A stretch of 64,000 nucleotides of DNA from Vibrio cortegadensis (GTDB taxonomy: Bacteria > Pseudomonadota > Gammaproteobacteria > Enterobacterales > Vibrionaceae), in assembly GCF_024347395.1 (NCBI RefSeq), contig NZ_AP025473.1, positions 1 through 64,000 on the forward strand, written 5' to 3'. The notes beneath the pieces are model-generated. The model saw nothing but the letters and a program-made list of their open reading frames with translations. It was not told the DNA's origin and ran no database searches. The position numbers were made by a program, and so were the translations under genes. Of this stretch, positions 45,441 through 54,271 are shown piece by piece (positions within the stretch are counted from its first letter, which is position 1; each line of letters begins with the position of its first letter).

Positions 45441-45752
45441 TTAATTCTGCACGGAATGATTCAATCCACATGAGGTTTTTGATTGCACTCTGCTTTTCCA
45501 CTCATTATATAGTTTTATAGCCAAAATAGTGGCAGACAAAAAGAAAGTAATCATGTTCGCAGCTATCATTGCACTATCTTGAATCACTAAGCCGTAGATT
45601 AACCATGATGCCACACCAAGGGTAAAGATACTGTACATAGCTAATGATAAAGAAGCCGTGTCTCTTGTCTTAATTACCTGAATAGCTTGTGGAAGAAAGG
45701 AAACTGTCGTTAAAAATGCTGATGTAAATCCCAAAACCTCGATGTTAGTCAT
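45441..45752 (-). CDS. SemiSWEET-family sugar transporter
   Basis: A 103-residue membrane protein with three hydrophobic helices, the triple-helix unit of the SWEET/PQ-loop group. The diagnostic motif is LPQAIQVIKTRDTASLSLAMYSIF in the first helix and loop. Such proteins dimerise into a facilitative sugar pore. It is divergent from the AraC gene at 45898 (145 bp apart), which may regulate it. Confidence 0.85.
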   Translation of the reverse strand: MTNIEVLGFTSAFLTTVSFLPQAIQVIKTRDTASLSLAMYSIFTLGVASWLIYGLVIQDSAMIAANMITFFLSATILAIKLYNEWKSRVQSKTSCGLNHSVQN

Positions 45753-45897
45753 AGTTTTTATCTCTAAAATTAATGGATGAATATTTGAAGTATCTCTAAA
45801 TCTTGAGGCTATTATAAGGTTATATTTCCTATTTATTTATGGTTTAATCTATCCAGTTTTTATCCAAAACTATCATTTGGTAAAATAGGTGCAGTTT

Positions 45898-46749
45898 ATG
45901 TTTGAATGGCAAGACGTATTGGAGATTGGTCCCGAATGCAACGAAAGGTTTGTTGAGAGCACAAAGACACCTGAAATGGATGCACTTGAAATCAGTTTAT
46001 GTGGTGTATCAAATCTTGCAGGTAAGTACCGTGTGGGTCGGACTAATCCTGTTGATCATACCCTCTATTATGTCGTTGATGGCTCTTTTGAGCTTTACAC
46101 TGAAGATGGTCACCAAACGGTGAGTAAATGCCATTTAGTTACGTTGCCTGCCAATAAACCCTTTATAATCGAGTTAACATCCACTTCTTTTTCCATGGTT
46201 TGGTTTCACCTTATGGATTGTGTTCGCTGGAGAAACATTTGTGCTGATCGCCCACTCGTTGTCAGGCTTGATAGCTGCCGAAAGATCTTCCACACGCTGA
46301 GTTTAATTTACTACGAGCGTTCACTGACACATCGACAACCCATCATGCAACAGTTGGAGCATTACCTCGAAGAGTCATTATGCGCACCCTTATCTGGCCC
46401 TTCTGAATTCCAACGTTTGGATCAATTAATCCGCGATATAGAGAAACGACTGCACTTTCCGTGGACCGTCACTGACATGGCAGAAATGCTCCAATATTCC
46501 TCTCCTCATTTGCACCGATTATTTCAAAAACGCTTCCAACGGAGTCCTATACAACACCTCATTTTTTTACGAATGGAGCGTGCAAAGTATTTGCTCCTTC
46601 ACACCACATGGTCTATAGAGCAAATAGCTGAGCAATTGGGTTACAACGATGTGTTCAGTTTTTCAAAACGATTCAAGAAAACAATCGGTGTAGCCCCAGG
46701 CCAATATAGAAAACAACCAACTGAAAGCGATATAGCGTCTAGCGAATGA
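45898..46749 (+). CDS. AraC-family transcriptional regulator
   Basis: A 283-residue regulator. The first 150 residues form a cupin-like sensing domain (DHTLYYVVDGSFELYTEDGHQTVSKCHLVTLPANKPF). The last 100 are two HTH motifs (FPWTVTDMAEMLQYSSPHLHRLFQKRFQRSPIQHLIFLRMERAKYLLL, SIEQIAEQLGYNDVFSFSKRFKKTIGVAPGQYR). ATG 45898 is preferred over a GTG at 45889 because AGG lies nine bases upstream. Sugar-responsive control of the divergent SemiSWEET gene is inference. Its 3' end overlaps the purA-like gene by 11 bp, tail to tail. Confidence 0.87.
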   Translation: MFEWQDVLEIGPECNERFVESTKTPEMDALEISLCGVSNLAGKYRVGRTNPVDHTLYYVVDGSFELYTEDGHQTVSKCHLVTLPANKPFIIELTSTSFSMVWFHLMDCVRWRNICADRPLVVRLDSCRKIFHTLSLIYYERSLTHRQPIMQQLEHYLEESLCAPLSGPSEFQRLDQLIRDIEKRLHFPWTVTDMAEMLQYSSPHLHRLFQKRFQRSPIQHLIFLRMERAKYLLLHTTWSIEQIAEQLGYNDVFSFSKRFKKTIGVAPGQYRKQPTESDIASSE

Positions 46750-47995
46750 TCATTTGCTCACGCTCTGGTCCAACAGAAACCATAACAATCGGCACTCCCA
46801 TTAACGCTTCAATCCGTGTGATGTAATCTTGCGCGCCTTGAGGAAGGCTCTCGAACGTACGGCAACCAGTGATGTCTTCATCCCAGCCCTGCATAGTTTC
46901 ATATACAGGCTGAAGATTTGCGGTTTGAGGCCAGATTGGGTTTTCGCTGTGTTCACCCTCATAAGCGACACAGATTTTAAGATCTTTCATACCCGTCAGG
47001 CAGTCAATTTTGGTCAATGCAATCTCGGTGGCCGCTTGCAGTTCAACCCCATTTCGAGTGGCTACCGCATCAAAGTAACCCATATCACGAGGGCGACCTG
47101 TAACCGCTCCATACTCATTCGAACTTTCGCGGAAATTATCTTGCTCTTCCATCGCGGTCACTAAGGTTCCGGTTCCTACTGATGAGCTGAAAGACTTAGC
47201 AACGGCAATCACTCGCTCTGGTCTTAGCGCAGGTAAACCACTACCAATACCTGCATACGCCGCCGTCACATTAGATGAAGTTGTCCACGGATACTCGCCA
47301 TAAACAAGATCACGACCCGCCCCCAATTGCGCTTCAAATAATAGATTGGCTTGCTTGGCCTGTAATGCTTTTAGAGGCTCGGTGACATTGCAAATAAATG
47401 GTCTCCAAGTTTTTGTCTTTTCTAATAACCATGCCGTAAGTTCTGCCGCACTTTGGGTATAATCGAAATCAGGATATAACGCTTTCAACTGAGGCAGTTT
47501 CCAATCCAGCATGAACTGAATGCGTTGTTCTAATACCTCTGGTTGATTCAACCAACCGACCAAGATGCCTTTTTTCATGACACGATCACCGTAGGCTGGT
47601 GCAATGCCCTGTCGAGTCGAACCGTACGCGGCATCACCCAGTCGTAGCTCTTCTAGCGTATCTTCCAAAGCATGAAGAGGAAGGCATAACGTTGCACGAT
47701 CAGAGATACACAAATTGACATCGACACCTGCACTTTTTACTTCTTTAATTTCTTCAGTCAGCGCGGCAGGGCTGATCACCATTCCAGGGCCAAGAACAGC
47801 AATACAACTTGGATTGAAGATGCCGCTTGGAAGTTGATGCAATTTAAAGGTACCAAAGTCATTAACGACGGTATGGCCTGCATTATTACCACCTTGAAAA
47901 CGAATGCTGGCAGAAGCATCTGATGCTAAAAAGTCAACGATACGGCCTTTGCCTTCATCACCCCAATTGGCACCCACAACAACAATAGACGACAT
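46739..47995 (-). CDS. Adenylosuccinate synthetase paralogue
   Basis: A 418-residue PurA-family enzyme, which couples IMP, aspartate and GTP to adenylosuccinate. The P-loop motif is VGANWGDEGKGRIVDFLA, with the catalytic Asp kept but the usual second Lys (GDEGKGK) replaced by Arg. GGNNAGHTV, GSTRQGIAPAYGDR, FEAQLGAG and the base-recognition segment follow. ATG 47995 is chosen for the AGGAGA upstream. Divergence from a typical PurA and a private LysR regulator suggest a non-housekeeping role, perhaps a specialised nucleotide or an aspartate-like substrate (inference). Confidence 0.85.
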   Translation of the reverse strand: MSSIVVVGANWGDEGKGRIVDFLASDASASIRFQGGNNAGHTVVNDFGTFKLHQLPSGIFNPSCIAVLGPGMVISPAALTEEIKEVKSAGVDVNLCISDRATLCLPLHALEDTLEELRLGDAAYGSTRQGIAPAYGDRVMKKGILVGWLNQPEVLEQRIQFMLDWKLPQLKALYPDFDYTQSAAELTAWLLEKTKTWRPFICNVTEPLKALQAKQANLLFEAQLGAGRDLVYGEYPWTTSSNVTAAYAGIGSGLPALRPERVIAVAKSFSSSVGTGTLVTAMEEQDNFRESSNEYGAVTGRPRDMGYFDAVATRNGVELQAATEIALTKIDCLTGMKDLKICVAYEGEHSENPIWPQTANLQPVYETMQGWDEDITGCRTFESLPQGAQDYITRIEALMGVPIVMVSVGPEREQMIIR

Positions 47996-48125
47996 AATAA
48001 TTCTCCTCACTGATTAAGAAATGATCTTAGGCTCATTGATGAGATATGAGAAATTAATTATAATTATCAGCTTAATAAGAAACTCATATACCAACCTATT
48101 TTGTTCGCACACATAAAGGTAAACG

Positions 48126-49004
48126 ATGCTCGATATCCATTGGCTTAAAACATTTGTTACGTTGGCGGAATATAAGCATTTTGGCAAAGCAGCCATCGCA
48201 TTGCATATGACTCAGCCCAATGTGAGTTTGCACCTCAAACAGTTAGAGCAAGCCACCAACGTCAAACTCATTGAACGAAGCCCTTTTCATTTAACTCAAG
48301 CTGGCGAACGGTTACTTGAAAGTAGCCAAAGAACGCTTCAAGAATTACAGGTTTGCCAAGCTGACCTTAATGCTCTCAATGATCTCGATAAAGGCGTTAT
48401 TACCATTGCGGCCAGCGATATTATTTCTCGTGCGTTACTCATTGAGGCATTTAAGCTGTTTAAAGCCCAGTACCCGGGAATCGATATCGTGCTATTAAAC
48501 ACCACATCATCACAAGCCTCTAAACTGGTGAAAAATGCGGAGGCTGATCTGGGTTTTGTTATCTCTCAAAAACAGACACAGCCTTTGCATTTTGTCGAAT
48601 TACAGCAGATAAACTGGGTCGCATTCGGCGATGGATTTGAACGAAATACCGAACAAGACAAAGAGTTAACTTTGATCTTGCTCGGCCATGATACTCGCAC
48701 AAGAGATCTCATTGATAACGCGTTACCGAAACTCAACCTTTCCAATTACAGAGTGATGGAAGTCGGCAGCGTGGATGCACAAATCGATTGGGCAGAAGCA
48801 GGATTTGGCGTCGCCATCGTTCCTGAGTTCGCCCTATCCACTCAACGCCACCTGACCTCCTTGGTCACACCATTACCTGACTTTCCGACCACCGATCTGG
48901 GCTACATTGTTCGGCAAAATCAGATTCTATCTAAAGCCACCAAGCAGCTTCTTCATTGGGTCAACGATGGCATTTCTCTATTGCAAGAGAACGGAAACGA
49001 ATAA
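48126..49004 (+). CDS. LysR-family regulator divergent from the purA-like gene
   Basis: A 292-residue LysR regulator. The HTH is WLKTFVTLAEYKHFGKAAIALHMTQPNVSLHLKQLEQATNVKLIER. The effector domain starts near residue 90 with GVITIAASDIISRALLIEAFKLFKAQYPGIDIVLLNTTS. It is divergent from the adenylosuccinate synthetase paralogue with 130 bp between the start codons, and probably controls it. Confidence 0.87.
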   Translation: MLDIHWLKTFVTLAEYKHFGKAAIALHMTQPNVSLHLKQLEQATNVKLIERSPFHLTQAGERLLESSQRTLQELQVCQADLNALNDLDKGVITIAASDIISRALLIEAFKLFKAQYPGIDIVLLNTTSSQASKLVKNAEADLGFVISQKQTQPLHFVELQQINWVAFGDGFERNTEQDKELTLILLGHDTRTRDLIDNALPKLNLSNYRVMEVGSVDAQIDWAEAGFGVAIVPEFALSTQRHLTSLVTPLPDFPTTDLGYIVRQNQILSKATKQLLHWVNDGISLLQENGNE

Positions 49005-49064
49005 CGAATAAAGTGACAGCCTTTCTTTATCATCGTTTTGTGCCCAGATCCTCACAATATCTAT

Positions 49065-49481
49065 TTACACTTTATCTGCAAAATAGGCCATGATCTCAGC
49101 AGTTGTCATCTCTTGGGTTTCATTTGAGAAACAATAATAGCTTGGCCTCATATCACTGAAATACTGCATATCCATTTCTAACCCATCCAAATTCGGAAAC
49201 AAACCTACGGGCATGTTGTACTCACCCGTTGCTTTAAGTTTATAGAACAGATGAGTTCCACATTCAGAGCAAAAACCTCGCGATGCCCAAGAAGATGACT
49301 CATACATTTTGATATGGTCATCCCCTTCAATGTTTACTTTTGAGCCGCATTTCACCGCAAAGAAGGGTGCCCCACCCCATGTCCGGCATGATTGGCAATG
49401 ACACACCGTAAATTTTGGATTTATATTCTCTGCAACGATTTTTACAGCGCCACAAAGACAACGTGTTTCTGAATGAGACAT
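49065..49481 (-). CDS. GFA/CENP-V family zinc-binding protein
   Basis: A 138-residue protein of the glutathione-dependent formaldehyde-activating (Gfa) fold. Zinc ligands are in CLCGAVKIVAEN, CHCQSCRTWGGAPFFAVKC and FCSECGTHLF. ATG 49481 is chosen because AAGGAG lies just upstream; a GTG nine bases earlier overlaps that site. Members often carry small thiol-dependent chemistry, but the substrate here is unknown. Confidence 0.87.
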   Translation of the reverse strand: MSHSETRCLCGAVKIVAENINPKFTVCHCQSCRTWGGAPFFAVKCGSKVNIEGDDHIKMYESSSWASRGFCSECGTHLFYKLKATGEYNMPVGLFPNLDGLEMDMQYFSDMRPSYYCFSNETQEMTTAEIMAYFADKV

Positions 49482-49584
49482 TCGCTTCACTCCTTAGTGA
49501 ATGGATCGGTAAACGTATCTTCTCTCTTCGAGATATTGATAAAGATATATAACTAAAACTGAGACCTAGAGATCCCCTTTAACC

Positions 49585-49962
49585 CTACTTAGCCACCGAC
49601 TCCGCTTCGATATGTCCAACCGATTGATAATGTGAAAATATCGTATTATCCATATCCATTTTAGAAAAGACTTGCTGAGCCTTTGGGTTTTCCATCGCTT
49701 TTACGGTTGCCGATTGAGCGAGTTCCGCACTTTCCCAAACAACAATATCAGTCCAACGATTTAGCTCCTCACTATAAAAATAGTGACGGCTCTGAAAACC
49801 TTCGAAATGCTTCACTATTGTATTTAAGCTTTCCATCGCCTCTTGCTGCTCTTGATAATTCACCCCATCTACAAATTTAGTATTCACAATTTCAAATGTC
49901 GATGCCGCGCTAACTGAAGAAGCCAAAACTACGGCGGTAAAACCAGTCATCAGTGTTTTCAT
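49585..49962 (-). CDS. Exported dimeric alpha-beta barrel (monooxygenase-like) protein
   Basis: A 125-residue protein with a signal peptide (cleavage near SVSAAS). The mature part FEIVNTKFVDGVNYQEQQEAMESLNTIVKHFEGFQSRHYFYSEELNRWTDIVVWESAELAQ reads like the ferredoxin-like fold of antibiotic-biosynthesis monooxygenase or heme-degrading proteins. No catalytic residue can be assigned. It is divergent from the YafY-type regulator. Confidence 0.65.
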   Translation of the reverse strand: MKTLMTGFTAVVLASSVSAASTFEIVNTKFVDGVNYQEQQEAMESLNTIVKHFEGFQSRHYFYSEELNRWTDIVVWESAELAQSATVKAMENPKAQQVFSKMDMDNTIFSHYQSVGHIEAESVAK

Positions 49963-50060
49963 TTCTCTACTCCCTATTTAAACATTCTAATTATTTGATT
50001 AAGTCATGCCCATACTCAAAGCGAATACTGCATATCTGTCTCAATCAGTGGTGAAATGTT

Positions 50061-50828
50061 ATGCTAACTATAAATACGACACTAAATGGCCTATTAATAA
50101 TGCGCAGCTTTCAAAATAGACAAGAACGGCTTGATAATCTTATTGGTCTATTAGAAAACAACAATCTATGGACGGCGAAGGCATTAGCCGATTCACTTGA
50201 TGTCTCGGTGAGAAGTATCTCGCGAGATATAACTTTGTTACGTCAACAAGGTTACGATATTGATGCTGAGCGAGGTGCCGGAGGTGGGATTGAGTTAAGA
50301 GGGATGGCCCGTCCTCCTAAATTCTTTTTAAGTGATGAAGAGATTTTAAATACCTTAATGGCCCTCGCACTGACCGATTCGTTGAACTGCCCCATACTGG
50401 GTGACAACATATCGAGCGTGAAAAATAAACTCACTTTCTTTCTAAACGATGAGCAGAGAAAACGCATCAACCTCTTACGTAAGCGTGTATTGGTTGGTGC
50501 TGTTGCTTCTGAAACTGTCGCCAATACAGTGACGAATACGCACTACCCTTTTTTGAATGATGTCAGCCAAGCATTTATTCAGCAGCAAAAGCTCTCCATT
50601 CGCTATGTCTCAGAAAAAGAAGTAGAGACAAAAAGAACCATAGAACCGCAGTTTATTTTACTCAATTGGCCTGCTTGGTATCTTTTAGGCTGGGACTATC
50701 TGAGAGCAGCACCTCGATTATTTCGAATTGATAGAATAACCGATGCCACGGTCGAAAATGGGCGTTTTCGGCTTAGAAGTTCGCGGAGTTTACTTAGTGA
50801 GTATGGGGATTATTTCAATAGCATGTAG
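50061..50828 (+). CDS. YafY-type HTH/WYL transcriptional regulator
   Basis: A 255-residue regulator. The N-terminal HTH (RQERLDNLIGLLENNNLWTAKALADSLDVSVRSISRDITLLRQQGYDIDAERGAGGGIEL) is of the DeoR/HTH_11 type. The C-terminal WYL domain contains RTIEPQFILLNWPAWYLLGWDYLRAAPRLFRIDRI, the segment that binds nucleotide-like ligands in related proteins. ATG 50061 has a GGTGA site; ATG 50100 is an alternative start. It probably controls the divergent exported protein 98 bp away. Confidence 0.8.
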   Translation: MLTINTTLNGLLIMRSFQNRQERLDNLIGLLENNNLWTAKALADSLDVSVRSISRDITLLRQQGYDIDAERGAGGGIELRGMARPPKFFLSDEEILNTLMALALTDSLNCPILGDNISSVKNKLTFFLNDEQRKRINLLRKRVLVGAVASETVANTVTNTHYPFLNDVSQAFIQQQKLSIRYVSEKEVETKRTIEPQFILLNWPAWYLLGWDYLRAAPRLFRIDRITDATVENGRFRLRSSRSLLSEYGDYFNSM

Positions 50829-50948
50829 CTTTGGCGGCCTAAAGACCGCCCACACAAAACGAAACCACGCAGCTTGGTTCACGCCATCTTCAGGACAATT
50901 TTATCATCTTAAAACCGCCGCGCCATTACGAGATAAGTTGCTGTCCTT

Positions 50949-51509
50949 CTATGCATTTTCCAACGCAATACAGTACATATTAAGTGGGCCTTCTAACATA
51001 TCGATATTCAGTTTCGAAACGTCAGCACTACAATTTAATGCAAGAGCAAATCCATGAAGATAATCGACCAGTAAATCTAGCGCATTTTTCGTTGATTCAT
51101 CACTTAAGTTTAATGGCGCTACCACCACATGAAATCGCTCAATGAATACTGCTGCGGGGCTATCAGAACTCATACCAAGAAGTGTTTCCAGTAGTCCAGA
51201 GTAATTGTTTAACAACGCTAAGTAGCTGGTGCACAACTCTTTCAGCTCTAGTTTCCAATGGTTAATCGCCTGCGGTTCATAAATATCTTCTATCAACGAC
51301 GTTGTGATCGACTCTAGTAATGTATTTTTATTGCTGAAGTAGTGATAAATCGCCATCGCATCAACATCTAAATGTGAGGCTAACTTTCTGATACTCGGGA
51401 TTTTACCCTCAGCTCTCATTAATGATTTGGCCATATCAATAATGGTGTCCGTACTTAACTGATTGCTCACACCTTTTGGTCGACCGCGTTTTTTTTCCTT
51501 GACAGACAT
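50949..51509 (-). CDS. TetR-family regulator
   Basis: A 186-residue TetR regulator. The HTH is DTIIDMAKSLMRAEGKIPSIRKLASHLDVDAMAIYHYFSNKNTLLESI; the rest is helical ligand-binding core. A basic N-terminal arm, KEKKRGRPKG, precedes it. It is divergent from the RibD-like reductase gene, with a palindrome (51538-51552) between them, an arrangement typical for TetR control of a neighbour. Confidence 0.9.
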   Translation of the reverse strand: MSVKEKKRGRPKGVSNQLSTDTIIDMAKSLMRAEGKIPSIRKLASHLDVDAMAIYHYFSNKNTLLESITTSLIEDIYEPQAINHWKLELKELCTSYLALLNNYSGLLETLLGMSSDSPAAVFIERFHVVVAPLNLSDESTKNALDLLVDYLHGFALALNCSADVSKLNIDMLEGPLNMYCIALENA

Positions 51510-51537
51510 TTCACTCTCTCACTAAAATAACTTTAAT

Positions 51538-51552
51538 TTCTACACTGTAGAA
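51538..51552. promoter_or_regulatory. Candidate TetR operator
   Basis: TTCTACACTGTAGAA is a perfect inverted repeat (7+1+7), 28 bp upstream of the TetR gene and 78 bp before the reductase. Confidence 0.75.
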
Positions 51553-51629
51553 TAATTTAATTCCATACTGAATGTAAAGCAAGGGCTCAGCTCAGCTTCG
51601 TTCTTCTAAACTCAAAAAGAGACGACAAT

Positions 51630-52193
51630 ATGAAGTGTTCTGTATATATCGCGACCAGCCTTGATGGTTTCATCGCTAAAAATGATGGCAGTGTCGATTG
51701 GCTACATACTGCTGGTAACCCAAATGCAGATATGGGTGACCAAGCCGATATGGGATTTGCTCAATTCATGGCGTCTGTAGATTGTTTGATCATGGGCCGA
51801 AAGTGCATGGAAATGATTTCAAGTATGGAACTAACGCCAGAACAGTGGCCTTATGGTGACACTCGTATCATCGTTCTGAGTAACACCATAAAGCAGGCTC
51901 CAGACAACGTGAAGCAACACGTTGAAATGTATTCTGGGGATCTCAACGCTTTAATCTCTAAGCTTGAAAATGAAGGACACCACCACGCGTATGTTGATGG
52001 CGGTAATACAATTCAAGCCTTTCTTAATCAACAATTAATCAATGAGATCACCATAACACGCGCCCCACTGTTACTCGGAGAAGGTATCCCTCTATTTGGC
52101 AAAACGGCCAATGTAATCAAATTAGAACAGGCACAGGCAACGGCTTTTGCTAACGATTTCATTCAGGTTAAGTATAGCGTCAATTATTCATAA
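51630..52193 (+). CDS. Dihydrofolate reductase / RibD C-terminal family protein
   Basis: A 187-residue NADPH-dependent reductase-like protein. Landmarks are CSVYIATSLDGFIAKNDGSVDWL near the N-terminus, VDCLIMGRKCMEM, TRIIVLSNT, AYVDGGNTIQAFLNQQLINEITITRAPLLLGEGIPLFG. It is the YyaP/YwjB type of stand-alone RibD_C domain; the substrate is unknown and not necessarily folate. Divergent from TetR with a shared operator, so induction by a small molecule is likely (inference). Confidence 0.85.
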   Translation: MKCSVYIATSLDGFIAKNDGSVDWLHTAGNPNADMGDQADMGFAQFMASVDCLIMGRKCMEMISSMELTPEQWPYGDTRIIVLSNTIKQAPDNVKQHVEMYSGDLNALISKLENEGHHHAYVDGGNTIQAFLNQQLINEITITRAPLLLGEGIPLFGKTANVIKLEQAQATAFANDFIQVKYSVNYS

Positions 52194-52274
52194 CCATTTT
52201 CAACAATAACCCTTTAAAGCCAGCTAGCCGTGAACCGATTTTAGACATTGTATGTATTGCATGCAGCGGTCAGT

Positions 52275-52310
52275 TTCATGAAGACGGACTCTAGGGTTCG
52301 TCTTCATGAA
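52275..52310. terminator. Hairpin between convergent reductase and phospholipase-like genes
   Basis: A perfect 12-bp stem TTCATGAAGACG / CGTCTTCATGAA with a 12-nt loop and no T run. It may terminate either convergent gene or stabilise their mRNAs. Confidence 0.6.
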
Positions 52311-52347
52311 TTGGAACATTCTTATTTCAGTGATATTGATACTCAGC

Positions 52348-53880
52348 CTACAAGTATTTCTCTATCGGTAATAGCTGCAAGAAGCGTGATTTGAAACGCT
52401 CCCATTTGCCTGTTTCTGGCTCACTTTCCCAGCTATTATCCCCAGAATACCAACGCGTCTTGCCTTCGTACAAACTAAGACGCCAACTGTTATCTTCACT
52501 CATTGCCAGCTCAATATCATCCGCGAGGCTTTGTGCCACCGTTTGATTTTCAATGATCAAAACAGACTCAGTATTCAGATAGGTAGAACGTAAATTAAAA
52601 TTGAAAGAGCCAATGCTCGCGATTTGTCTATCAAAAACAGCTGATTTTGCATGCAGCCCATAAGCTAATATTGGCGCACATTTAGAGGCATCACCCGTAG
52701 ACACTTCGCACAATTTTGTCTCAGGTTTTAGCTCAAATAGCTCAATTCCGTGATCAAGCATCTCATCTCGTCGACCTGCGTAGCCAGAGTGATTCGTTGT
52801 TAAATCATTAGACGCCATCGAATTCGTCAATGCTTTTATCTGAACACCTTCACGGTTAAGCGATTGCCACTCCTCTAATTGGTTATCATCAAAGATCAAA
52901 TAAGCGGATTCCAATAGTATCTCTTGATCAGATTCTCGCGCTAACTCAGCTAATACTTTAGCCGTGGCTTTTGGTTCGCTGGTGTTGTCTGCATCAATTG
53001 GAACAGGTCGGTCAGAAACAAAACGGGCGCTCACCCATGTCATCTCACTCATCAGTGTTTTTAGAAGCAGATTCGCCGTCTTACTATCTTCAGGTAATGC
53101 TGGATAATTTGTATAACGAGGTGCTGAGATTTCATCTAATACAGGCAGATCAGATGACGCCTTCCCGCCTAACAAATCGACAGGGTATGACCAACGACTG
53201 TCCCAATAGCGTCCAAAGCTCGTTTGGATATCGCCAACAACCGCGCCCATCACGAGAACATCTCGGTCACGGAAATTAATTTCATCTGAGAGATCAAAGT
53301 ACTCATCCCCAATGTTACGCCCACCTACAATAGAAAAGGCACCATCGACGGTAAATAATTTGTTGTGCATACGGCGATTTAGGCGAGAAAAATCACCCAA
53401 TACATTTAACCATTTGGCGACACCACGACGAGTAGGAATGGGATTAAAAATGCGGATCTCAATTTGAGGATGTGAATCCAGTGCAACAAGCAGATCTTCT
53501 CTTTCATTAAGATTAATGTCATCAAGCATGACACGCACTTTAACGCCTCGATCAGCCGCAGCAAGTAAGCGACTCGCGAGATAATGACCCGACGCATCAG
53601 AGTTCCAAATATAGTATTGAATATCAATGCTCTGTTCTGCGGTTTCTATTAATGCAAGTCGCTGCGACAGTGCATCCCAACCCGTATCTTGCAATAAGAC
53701 GGCACTGTTTTCTTGTTTAGAAGGACTAAGCGGATAAGTACTCACCAACTCTGATAATGTGCTCGTCGACGAAGTGATGCTCGGCTCTGCTAAGTGATCT
53801 ATCTCTTCTGGAAGTGATCCACATCCAGATAGAATCGTGATTAAAAATAGGGTGACACTGACACGTTGTAGCAAAAGCAT
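52348..53880 (-). CDS. Phospholipase D / cardiolipin synthase-like lipoprotein
   Basis: A 510-residue PLD-superfamily lipoprotein (lipobox LSGC, Cys about residue 19). The two HKD motifs are complete: MHNKLFTVDGAFSIVGGRN and LHAKSAVFDRQIASIGSFN. Length and layout resemble E. coli ClsC (YmdC), which uses phosphatidylethanolamine to make cardiolipin, but ClsC normally works with YmdB and no such gene is adjacent. The start ATG at 53880 follows AGAGGAAG; an upstream frame of 46 codons has no good start. Anchored to the envelope. A phosphodiesterase or transphosphatidylase role is likely. Confidence 0.85.
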   Translation of the reverse strand: MLLLQRVSVTLFLITILSGCGSLPEEIDHLAEPSITSSTSTLSELVSTYPLSPSKQENSAVLLQDTGWDALSQRLALIETAEQSIDIQYYIWNSDASGHYLASRLLAAADRGVKVRVMLDDINLNEREDLLVALDSHPQIEIRIFNPIPTRRGVAKWLNVLGDFSRLNRRMHNKLFTVDGAFSIVGGRNIGDEYFDLSDEINFRDRDVLVMGAVVGDIQTSFGRYWDSRWSYPVDLLGGKASSDLPVLDEISAPRYTNYPALPEDSKTANLLLKTLMSEMTWVSARFVSDRPVPIDADNTSEPKATAKVLAELARESDQEILLESAYLIFDDNQLEEWQSLNREGVQIKALTNSMASNDLTTNHSGYAGRRDEMLDHGIELFELKPETKLCEVSTGDASKCAPILAYGLHAKSAVFDRQIASIGSFNFNLRSTYLNTESVLIIENQTVAQSLADDIELAMSEDNSWRLSLYEGKTRWYSGDNSWESEPETGKWERFKSRFLQLLPIEKYL

Positions 53881-53901
53881 GAATCGCACTTCCTCTATAG
53901 T

Positions 53902-54228
53902 ATGAAGTTCAATAAGAACTATCTTTCCTTTAATGTCGGCATCACCATACAATTTGGGAGTACCGAACTGAAAACTATTATGGCAAACAAAGTTCATCAA
54001 GATAAGCACGATAGCCATTTAAACTTTAGTCACATAAACTATAGTCACTTAAATTTCAGCTACTTGAACTTTAGTCGCTCAACATTAAAGAGTCCAAAAT
54101 ACCTTTACCACTATGAATGCCGCCTTCATTTTACTCGCAAGATCATAATAGCAAATTGCACCCATGACCTAGCGTTAGAGCTACTGGCTGAGCATCTCAA
54201 TGAGCAAACTTTTAAGCCGAATTTCTAA
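53902..54228 (+). CDS. Possible small protein with HLNFS-type repeats
   Basis: A 108-codon frame in the divergent gap before the EamA gene. The middle encodes a repetitive stretch (HLNFSHINYSHLNFSYLNFS) from an imperfect 15-bp repeat at about 53998-54070. There is no recognised domain or ribosome site. It may be a spurious frame over a repetitive promoter region. Confidence 0.25.
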   Translation: MKFNKNYLSFNVGITIQFGSTELKTIMANKVHQDKHDSHLNFSHINYSHLNFSYLNFSRSTLKSPKYLYHYECRLHFTRKIIIANCTHDLALELLAEHLNEQTFKPNF

Positions 54229-54271
54229 AACTAAGATATGATGACCTACCCACAACTTGACTGATATTTTT

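Noticed and set aside
46739..47995. PurZ (2-aminoadenine pathway) identity for the PurA-like gene
   Set aside because: The catalytic Asp in GDEGKG is kept and the overall motifs are PurA-like, so PurZ is not supported from sequence alone.
50743..51057. 104-codon plus-strand frame between the YafY-type and TetR genes
   Set aside because: It overlaps the real coding ends of both genes in other frames and shows no conserved features.
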